A stretch of 5,793 nucleotides of DNA from assembly GCA_900551975.1 (NCBI GenBank), contig URYA01000111.1:1-5793 (forward strand). Direction: 5' to 3'. The position numbers and the translations under genes are program-made. The notes beneath the pieces were generated by a model that saw only the letters and a list, made by a program, of their open reading frames with translations, ran no database searches and was not told the origin of the DNA. Positions 1-4,664 of the stretch are shown piece after piece. This DNA is from an uncultured Collinsella sp. Its GTDB lineage: Bacteria; Actinomycetota; Coriobacteriia; Coriobacteriales; Coriobacteriaceae. How positions within the stretch are numbered: the stretch's first letter is position 1; every line of letters begins with the position of its first letter.

Positions 1-156
1 GGCCGCGCGGCAAGGAGATATATTGCCAGACCGGAGGGGCCCCGCGGGCGGGAATCTGGGTGTACACATTTCCTACACATCTTGGAATCCGACTAACGTT
101 TGCCAGCCGTTACCTACCGCTCGCCGAGCATCTCTTTATATAAGGCAGTCTCATGG
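1..156. other. Non-coding left edge, downstream of the mutase gene
   Basis: No convincing gene is seen here. The stretch follows the mutase stop on the minus strand and is cut by the window edge. It holds overlapping GC palindromes (GGGGCCCC at 36-43 and CCCGCGGG at 41-48), a short inverted repeat GGCAA/TTGCC (9-13 with 23-27), a repeated heptamer at 63-80 and two AT runs (18-23 and 137-142). There is no hairpin followed by a T tract, so no intrinsic terminator for the mutase gene is visible. It may include the promoter or leader of a gene beyond the left edge. Confidence 0.5.
63..80. repeat. Tandem heptamer TACACAT with 11-base period
   Basis: TACACAT occurs at 63-69 and again at 74-80, separated by TTCC, so the two copies are 11 bases apart, about one helical turn. 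The first copy is preceded by TG, making a TGTACA palindrome at 61-66. GGAATC brackets the pair at 51-56 and 84-89. Same-face spacing suits a regulator binding side by side, but nothing identifies such a protein and chance is possible for so short a repeat. Confidence 0.3.
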
Positions 157-1557
157 TTAAAGCGGATACGTCCCCCTAGCTAAAGCACAGCCAGCATCGA
201 GCAACTCATCACGTTCTTCCACCGAGAACCCCTCGGCGTAGACGCGCACCACTGGTTCGGTCCCACTAGGACGGACCAGCAGCCACGTGTCATCCTCGAA
301 TGCCAAACGCAAGCCATCCATATGACTAACGTTTTGCGGCACCTTGCCACAAATCGACTTGGGGTTTACGCCCGGCAGCAGGGTTCGTAACGTTTCGGCA
401 TCTTCGGCCTCAAGGCGCAAATCGCGTCGACCGTAACTCGTCTTACCAAAACTGTCCTCGAGTTGGTCGACCAGAACGCCCAAAGGCGCGTCCGTCTTTG
501 CCATAAGCTCACACAGAATCAGACAGGCGAGGATTCCATCGCGCTCGGGCATATGCGCGGCGATGCCGATACCACCGGCTTCTTCGCCGCCTATGAGGAC
601 GCCGCCCTTCTTCATCTCCGCCGCTATATATTTGAAACCGACTGGTTTGACGGTCACGCGGCAGCCAAGCGCCTCGGCAATGCGACGCACGAGCGTCGAG
701 CATGAAAGGTTGACGACGACGCGCCCCTCCAAGTTACGAAATTGAACTAAGTCGCCCAAAACGAGCGCCATGATCTGATGCGGATGTATATATCTGCCGC
801 GCTCGTCAACCGCGCCGATACGGTCGGCGTCGCCGTCGGTCACCAGGCCAGCGCAAGCTCCGTCCTCGATAACCGTGCGCTCGCAAGCGTCCACCCAAGG
901 CTCAACGGGGTCGGGGCAGATATCTTCTTGGTCAGACGCCTGCCCGGCGTGAATCTCGTGCACCTCAACGCCAAGCTCGCGCAGCAAGTCAGCTAGATAG
1001 CCCTGGGCTGCGCCGCCCATGGGATCAACAACCACGCGCAGGTGCGCGGCGCGGATGGCTTCGGCATCGACAAATGATGCCACCGCCTGCATATAGTCAG
1101 GAATGATATCCGCGGTGCGATATTGCCCCTCGATCCCCATTGGCTCGGGAGCCATGGCCTCTTCGAGCTCTTCGATGACATCCTGGTTGGCGGTCGAGCC
1201 GTCACCCATGCGAATCTTGAGGCACAGATAACCCTGCGGATGATGGGACCCCGTCACCATGAGCGCGCCGCACGCCTCACCGTCATAAGCCGCCGCCCAC
1301 GTAAGGGCAGGGGTCGGAACAGGTCGCGAAGCGAGCACGGCGTCCAGCTCGTGCGCTGCTAGCACGCCCGCCGCAAGCTCAGCGAACTCGCGCGCCAGGG
1401 GCCGGGTGTCGAACCCTATATATACCGTTTTGCCCGGATTGGTCTTTTGCCACAACTCGCCGACGGCATCGGCGATACGGGCAACGTTATCGGCAGTGAA
1501 GTCCTCATCGACGCGAGCGCGCCAACCGTCAGTTCCAAAATGAATTATCGCGCACAC
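157..1557 (-). CDS. Phosphoglucomutase/phosphomannomutase family protein
   Basis: This cytosolic alpha-D-phosphohexomutase interconverts hexose 1-phosphate and 6-phosphate, supplying sugar phosphates for glycan and nucleotide-sugar synthesis. The 466-residue product has the usual family length and the four signature loops in order: FGTDGWRA near residue 7, the phosphoserine loop TGSHHP (Ser104), the metal loop DGDADR (Asp241, 243, 245), the sugar loop GGEEAGG (323-329) and the phosphate loop RPSGTEP (429-435). I chose GTG at 1557 because AGGTG lies seven bases upstream and the conserved domain starts immediately after; in-frame codons continue to 1641 but add no conserved sequence. Two loops are atypical: the serine loop has HH and lacks the usual YNG, and the sugar loop has Ala where Ser is normal. 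Substrate preference between glucose and mannose cannot be decided. It appears monocistronic, since a terminator lies upstream. Confidence 0.93.
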   Translation of the reverse strand: MCAIIHFGTDGWRARVDEDFTADNVARIADAVGELWQKTNPGKTVYIGFDTRPLAREFAELAAGVLAAHELDAVLASRPVPTPALTWAAAYDGEACGALMVTGSHHPQGYLCLKIRMGDGSTANQDVIEELEEAMAPEPMGIEGQYRTADIIPDYMQAVASFVDAEAIRAAHLRVVVDPMGGAAQGYLADLLRELGVEVHEIHAGQASDQEDICPDPVEPWVDACERTVIEDGACAGLVTDGDADRIGAVDERGRYIHPHQIMALVLGDLVQFRNLEGRVVVNLSCSTLVRRIAEALGCRVTVKPVGFKYIAAEMKKGGVLIGGEEAGGIGIAAHMPERDGILACLILCELMAKTDAPLGVLVDQLEDSFGKTSYGRRDLRLEAEDAETLRTLLPGVNPKSICGKVPQNVSHMDGLRLAFEDDTWLLVRPSGTEPVVRVYAEGFSVEERDELLDAGCALARGTYPL

Positions 1558-1596
1558 GCGCAGACACCTCACAGTGTTTGGATCATGGTACGCATG

Positions 1597-1624
1597 GGGT
1601 ATACCCGCAACATGCACTCGGCAA
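1597..1624 (-). promoter_or_regulatory. Tentative mutase promoter overlapping a 10-bp palindrome
   Basis: The palindrome GGGTATACCC (1597-1606) lies about 40 bases upstream of the mutase start. On the minus strand it contains TATACC (1603-1598), a possible -10, with TTGCCG (1624-1619) 15 bases upstream as a -35. That spacing is short and the -10 is poor, so this is a guess. A promoter is needed somewhere here because a terminator separates this gene from the operon upstream. Confidence 0.25.
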
Positions 1625-1635
1625 CCTGCCGGCAC

Positions 1636-1662
1636 CAGCATTCACCATTTGGGCAAATGCTG
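1636..1662. repeat. Nested inverted repeats in the mutase upstream region
   Basis: CAGCATT (1636-1642) pairs with AATGCTG (1656-1662). Inside it, CATTTG (1646-1651) pairs with CAAATG (1654-1659) across two bases. The two stems overlap and are mutually exclusive. They lie between the upstream terminator and the mutase gene, so they could be an operator or part of a leader; no function can be assigned. Confidence 0.3.
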
Positions 1663-1681
1663 CCGAGGACATGCAGGCGAT

Positions 1682-1710
1682 AAAAAAACCGCCCCGTATG
1701 GAGCGGTTTT
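1682..1710 (-). terminator. Rho-independent terminator of the regulator-methyltransferase operon
   Basis: Read on the minus strand, AAAACCGCTCC (1710-1700), a four-base loop and GGGGCGGTTTT (1695-1685) form an 11-bp stem with a single G-U pair. The T run continues to 1682, making seven T in a row. It begins five bases after the methyltransferase stop. In plus-strand RNA the wobble becomes a C-A mismatch and no good T tract follows, so the minus strand is the intended direction. Confidence 0.9.
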
Positions 1711-1715
1711 GCCCT

Positions 1716-2609
1716 TTATATATCGAGCGCCTCGGCCATCGCTGCCGTAGTGATTGCCGTGGTTCCACAGCAACTGCCCACCATTGCGGCACCGGCATGC
1801 CTCCATTCGATGCATGCGCGCGCGAAAGCTTCGGGGTTCTCGTGCCATACGGGGCCATCCTGAGTCTGGACCGGATCGCCCACGTTGGGACGCACCGTGA
1901 CGGGAGTAGTCGCCGATGCAACCATCCTGGGCACCGCCGCATTCGCGGCCGCAAGCGAACAGCAATTAACACCAACCGAGTTTGCGCCGTGTTTTTCGGC
2001 GTACAAAACGGCCGCCTCGATGTTGAGGCCATCGCCCAACAGGTCGCCTTTATCGTCAACGACAAAACTCACCAGAACAGGCATGCCGTCGGCGGCATCT
2101 CGAGCGCCGGCAAGCATGGGCTGCAAATTACGGATAGACGTCACCGTCTCGATCAGCAGACCGTCAACACCAGCATTGAGCAAGGCGTGCGCCTGTTCGC
2201 GCGCAATGCCTCGGATTTCACGATACTCGGCAGAGTCCTCGGCAAACCACTCAATACCGATCGGGCCCATCGAGCCCAGCAGCAGCTGAGGGTGCGCCTG
2301 GCGGGCATCGTCGACGGCCCCGCGATTGACCTCCGCCACGGACGGCGCAATCTGGTCGTGCTTGAGGGCATAGCTTGATGCCTGAAAGGTGTTGGTAATG
2401 AGCACCTGCGCGCCGGCGGCGACATACAAGCGATGGATACGAGAAACGGTCTGCGGCTCTGCCAGATTCCAAAACGCCGGTGGAATATCGGCGGCATCGT
2501 ACTCACTCAACAGAACACTGCCCATGGGGCCCTGCGCCAACAAGGTCTCGCTCGACAAGCGGCGCGTAAGTTCCTCGGCACCAAAACGGTTGTAATAACT
2601 CGTATCCAT
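1716..2609 (-). CDS. Stand-alone homocysteine S-methyltransferase family protein
   Basis: The 297-residue protein matches the homocysteine S-methyltransferase barrel (MmuM, BHMT and the N-terminal module of MetH). These enzymes transfer a methyl group to homocysteine, bound through zinc, to make methionine. The motifs seen are GPMG (27-30), TNTF (72-75), GSMGP (112-116), GVNCC (Cys216/217) and GSCCGTT (Cys280/281); the last two supply the three zinc cysteines of the family. There is no folate, cobalamin or activation domain, so it resembles the S-methylmethionine- or betaine-using class more than full MetH; the methyl donor is not determinable. ATG at 2609 lies ten bases after the regulator's stop. 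The nearest good Shine-Dalgarno, AGGA, overlaps the region just before that stop and is about 14 bases away, so translation may be coupled. No S-box or cobalamin riboswitch is seen. The ORF is bounded at both ends by ATATAT runs. Confidence 0.9.
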   Translation of the reverse strand: MDTSYYNRFGAEELTRRLSSETLLAQGPMGSVLLSEYDAADIPPAFWNLAEPQTVSRIHRLYVAAGAQVLITNTFQASSYALKHDQIAPSVAEVNRGAVDDARQAHPQLLLGSMGPIGIEWFAEDSAEYREIRGIAREQAHALLNAGVDGLLIETVTSIRNLQPMLAGARDAADGMPVLVSFVVDDKGDLLGDGLNIEAAVLYAEKHGANSVGVNCCSLAAANAAVPRMVASATTPVTVRPNVGDPVQTQDGPVWHENPEAFARACIEWRHAGAAMVGSCCGTTAITTAAMAEALDI

Positions 2610-2619
2610 ATATATCCCG

Positions 2620-3042
2620 CTATTCCTCGACGCTGATTCCCTGCTTTTCGAGATAGGCGAGCCAGCGGCTCATCGTGTCCTCGGACAGCGCATGCTCCAT
2701 CATGCAGGCCTCGGAATCGGCACGCTCAAATTCGACACCGAGCTCCTGAACCAAAAACGTGCGGATGAGGCGATGACGGTACCAGATAGCCGTGCCAACC
2801 TCGCGGCCGCGATCGGTCAGGACTACCTTGCCGTAGTGCGATTGCTCGACAAGCTCGGATGCCTTGAGCGCCGAAACCGCTTTATTGACCGATGCCTTGG
2901 AGACGCCAAGGCGCTGCGCGATGTCGACCGATCGCACGCCGTTGGTTTCCCCCTCTTCGCTTTCAATGCGAACCATGCACTCCAAGTAGTCTTCGTTCGC
3001 CACCGTCAGATGTAGTTCGCGCGAGCTATTTGTCGTATCCAT
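2620..3042 (-). CDS. DtxR/MntR-family metal-dependent transcriptional regulator
   Basis: A 140-residue cytosolic repressor of the short MntR-like form, without the C-terminal SH3-like domain of DtxR. A winged helix-turn-helix occupies roughly residues 36-80 (VDIAQRLGVSKASVNKAVSAL, then the wing YGKVVLTDRG), followed by the dimerisation and metal region with RHR and EACMMEH. Aligned by eye with known members, the ligands would be Asp18, Glu21, His90, Cys113, Glu116 and His117. Asp18 and Glu21 are MntR-like, while Cys113 is DtxR-like, so manganese or iron is equally plausible. DtxR's ancillary-site residues are not kept (Arg94 and Asp109 in place of Glu and His). I chose ATG at 3042 over the in-frame ATG at 3063 because AAGGG lies ten bases upstream and conserved sequence begins well inside. 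It leads an operon with the methyltransferase and probably regulates its own promoter. Confidence 0.9.
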   Translation of the reverse strand: MDTTNSSRELHLTVANEDYLECMVRIESEEGETNGVRSVDIAQRLGVSKASVNKAVSALKASELVEQSHYGKVVLTDRGREVGTAIWYRHRLIRTFLVQELGVEFERADSEACMMEHALSEDTMSRWLAYLEKQGISVEE

Positions 3043-3073
3043 GATCTTCCGTCCCTTCTGCATTCAATGGCTG

Positions 3074-3102
3074 ATTCTACCCCATCCAAGCGTCGTGGTA
3101 TG
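3074..3102 (-). promoter_or_regulatory. Predicted promoter of the regulator-methyltransferase operon
   Basis: On the minus strand TAGAAT (3079-3074) matches the -10 consensus at five of six positions and lies about 30 bases before the regulator's start codon. The -35 window 17 bases upstream (3102-3097) reads CATACC, a poor match, and is part of the 18-bp palindrome. A weak -35 buried in a dyad fits a controlled promoter. Confidence 0.5.
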
Positions 3103-3114
3103 CCGTGGCATACC
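3097..3114. promoter_or_regulatory. Perfect 8-2-8 palindrome, candidate operator
   Basis: GGTATGCC (3097-3104), GT, GGCATACC (3107-3114) is a perfect inverted repeat in the 120-base gap between the divergent regulator and pepT genes. It covers the predicted -35 of the regulator operon and lies in the spacer of the predicted pepT promoter. Size and symmetry fit a dimeric winged-helix repressor, most simply the adjacent DtxR/MntR-type protein acting on itself and perhaps on pepT. It does not match the classical DtxR or MntR boxes letter for letter. There is no T tract, so it is not a terminator. Confidence 0.6.
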
Positions 3115-3116
3115 GT

Positions 3117-3124
3117 GCTAGAGT
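3117..3124 (+). promoter_or_regulatory. Tentative extended -10 element for pepT
   Basis: GCTAGAGT, preceded by T at 3116, gives TGC followed by TAGAGT (3119-3124), resembling an extended -10. It lies just right of the 18-bp palindrome and about 40 bases before the pepT start. No convincing -35 is seen, which extended -10 promoters can tolerate. Confidence 0.3.
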
Positions 3125-3162
3125 TCTTGTTGCACACGACGACCAAGATTGGAGCGGTCTTT

Positions 3163-4410
3163 ATGGAAAACACCACCACGAGCCCCGATGTCCTCGAGCG
3201 CTTTTTGCGCTACGTCCAGATCAACACGCAGTCCGAGGATGCAAACTGTGACCAGGTACCCTCGAGCGCCGTTCAGTTTGACCTTGCCAACGTGCTGGCT
3301 GAAGAGCTGCGCGAGCTTGGTGCGGAAGATGCCCACGTTACCGAGCACGCCTATGTCTGCGCGCATATCCCCGCAAGTGCGGGCGCTGAGGACAAGCCCG
3401 CCCTGGGCCTGATCGCCCATCTCGACACCACCGAAGTTGCACCGGGCGCCGGCGTGAAGCCGCACATCGTACACTACGAAGGCGGCGACCTGGTCTGCGG
3501 CACGGTTGACGGTAAGCCCGTTGCCATGAGTACCGCCAAGCTTCCCGCCCTGAACGACCTCGCAGGTGAGGACCTGGTCTGCAGCGATGGCACCACGCTG
3601 CTGGGCGCGGACGACAAGGCAGGCGTCGCCGAGATCATGTCGCTTGTCGCGCGTATCGCTCAGGACCCCTCTCTGCCCCATCCCGCACTCGGCATTTGCT
3701 TCTGCCCTGACGAGGAGATCGGCCACGGAGCCGAGCTGTTGGATATTGATACCTTTGGCTGCAAGTACGCCTACACGGTCGACGGCGGCCCCATCGGCGA
3801 GCTGGAGTGGGAGTGCTTCAATGCCGCCGAGGTGACCGTCCGCTTTGAGGGCCAGTCCATCCACCCGGGCGACGCCAAGGGCCGTATGGTCAACGCAGGC
3901 AATCTGTTCTGCGACTTCAACGCGTTGCTCCCCTACGTGCAGCGCCCGGAGTATACGGAAGGCTACGAGGGCTTTTATCACCTTGAGGGTGTATCTGCGA
4001 CCGTCGATCACGCCACAGCGCGCTATATCGTCCGCGACCATGACGCCGCCAAGTTCCAGCAGAAACTCGACCTTATTGATGCCGCCGCCTCGATGCTCAA
4101 CCAGCGTCTGGGTGAGGAGCGCGTGACGGTCGAGATTAAGCAGCAGTATCGAAATATGGCCGAGATCGTTCGTGACTATCCCGAGCTTATTGATGTTGCC
4201 AAGGAAGCCTACCTTGCCTGCGGCGTTGAGCCCCAAGTGCTGCCAATTCGTGGCGGCACCGACGGCGCCCAGCTGTCGTTCCGCGGTCTGCCCTGCCCCA
4301 ACCTTTCCACCGGCGGCTATTGCTACCACGGCGTCAACGAGTTCGTCCCGGTCAGTTCGCTCGTCAAGATGACCGACGTGCTCCAGGAGCTCGTCGCCCG
4401 CTTTGCATAA
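3163..4410 (+). CDS. pepT: Peptidase T (tripeptide aminopeptidase, M20B)
   Basis: This cytosolic di-zinc aminopeptidase removes the N-terminal residue of tripeptides, recycling amino acids from imported or internal peptides. The 415-residue product has the normal PepT length and all expected catalytic features: IAHLDTT (His86, Asp88), LLGADDKAG (bridging Asp150), CPDEEIGHG (Glu184 as general base, Glu185 as ligand), YTVDGG (Asp207) and GYCYHGVNEF (His389). The dimerisation or lid domain occupies roughly residues 220-330. ATG at 3163 is the start because GGAG lies eight bases upstream and the protein then begins as PepT does (VLERFLRYVQINTQS); the frame is open back to an ATG at 3067, but that would add 32 unconserved residues across the palindrome and predicted promoters. 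It diverges from the regulator operon and ends in a terminator 25 bases downstream. Confidence 0.96.
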   Translation: MENTTTSPDVLERFLRYVQINTQSEDANCDQVPSSAVQFDLANVLAEELRELGAEDAHVTEHAYVCAHIPASAGAEDKPALGLIAHLDTTEVAPGAGVKPHIVHYEGGDLVCGTVDGKPVAMSTAKLPALNDLAGEDLVCSDGTTLLGADDKAGVAEIMSLVARIAQDPSLPHPALGICFCPDEEIGHGAELLDIDTFGCKYAYTVDGGPIGELEWECFNAAEVTVRFEGQSIHPGDAKGRMVNAGNLFCDFNALLPYVQRPEYTEGYEGFYHLEGVSATVDHATARYIVRDHDAAKFQQKLDLIDAAASMLNQRLGEERVTVEIKQQYRNMAEIVRDYPELIDVAKEAYLACGVEPQVLPIRGGTDGAQLSFRGLPCPNLSTGGYCYHGVNEFVPVSSLVKMTDVLQELVARFA

Positions 4411-4434
4411 GGAACTCGAACAATCTAGGTAAGC

Positions 4435-4475
4435 AAAACCGCCCCGTCCTCAAAACCGAGAACGGGGCGGTTTTT
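4435..4475 (+). terminator. Rho-independent terminator of pepT
   Basis: AAAACCGCCCCGT (4435-4447) pairs perfectly with ACGGGGCGGTTTT (4462-4474), and the T run reaches 4475. A small inner stem (CTC 4449-4451 with GAG 4458-4460) extends it after a mismatch. The right arm provides five T on the plus strand. The opposite strand has only four T, so the hairpin may also weakly stop leftward transcription. Its left arm is identical to that of the terminator at 1685-1697. Confidence 0.92.
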
Positions 4476-4552
4476 GGTGGCAAGGGAAGTAGTCAGCACC
4501 GCAGGTTGAGCCAACGTCAGCGAGCAACGTCCAAGGCGAACAAGTTGGCATG

Positions 4553-4594
4553 AAAAAGGCAGGGCATTGACCTTCTGGTCATGCCCTGCCTTTT
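4553..4594 (-). terminator. Long hairpin terminator serving mainly the LCP gene
   Basis: AAAAGGCAGGGCAT-GACC (from 4554 to 4572, with one extra T) pairs with GGTCATGCCCTGCCTTTT (4577-4594) across a TTCT loop: an 18-bp stem with one bulge. On the minus strand the far arm ends in five T (4557-4553). On the plus strand there are four T. It lies about 70 bases past the LCP stop and is likely bidirectional. Confidence 0.85.
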
Positions 4595-4636
4595 GAATGA
4601 CAAATTGTCACCTTGGGCGGCGCGCAGCGTCGAGCC

Positions 4637-4664
4637 GTTACGGCGTTTGGTAAAACGCCGTAAC
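4637..4664 (-). repeat. Perfect 12-bp hairpin abutting the LCP stop codon
   Basis: GTTACGGCGTTT (4637-4648) and AAACGCCGTAAC (4653-4664) are exact complements around a four-base loop. The stem begins at the base directly after the stop codon (4665-4667). No T tract follows on the minus strand (GGCTCG instead), so it is not a standard terminator. A role in mRNA 3' end stability is possible but unproven. Confidence 0.75.

Noticed and set aside
119..129. GCTC-GCC-GAGC hairpin as the mutase terminator
   Set aside because: The stem has only four pairs and no T tract follows on the minus strand.
1558..1641. N-terminal extension of the mutase
   Set aside because: The extra residues are not family-like, while GTG at 1557 has a well-spaced AGGTG and leads directly into the conserved domain.
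1578..2378. 266-codon plus-strand frame opposite the methyltransferase
   Set aside because: It crosses the terminator and overlaps a conserved gene, and its translation is rich in Arg/His/Cys without any domain.
3067..3162. Longer pepT starting at ATG 3067
   Set aside because: The added residues are unconserved, no Shine-Dalgarno fits, and the extension would run through the palindrome and predicted promoters.
2610..3162. Methionine-related riboswitch (S-box or cobalamin) for the methyltransferase
   Set aside because: The methyltransferase follows the regulator by ten bases and the operon leader is only about 25 bases, too short for either riboswitch.
3118..4329. 403-codon open frame on the minus strand opposite pepT
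   Set aside because: It lies wholly antisense to a fully conserved pepT, has no recognisable motif and is rich in Gly/Ala/Val/Leu as expected of a mirror frame in GC-rich DNA.
4510..4549. GCCAAC/GTTGGC inverted repeat and CAACGTC direct repeat between the two terminators
   Set aside because: Arms of six or seven bases with a wide loop are easily due to chance and no T tract or gene is associated.
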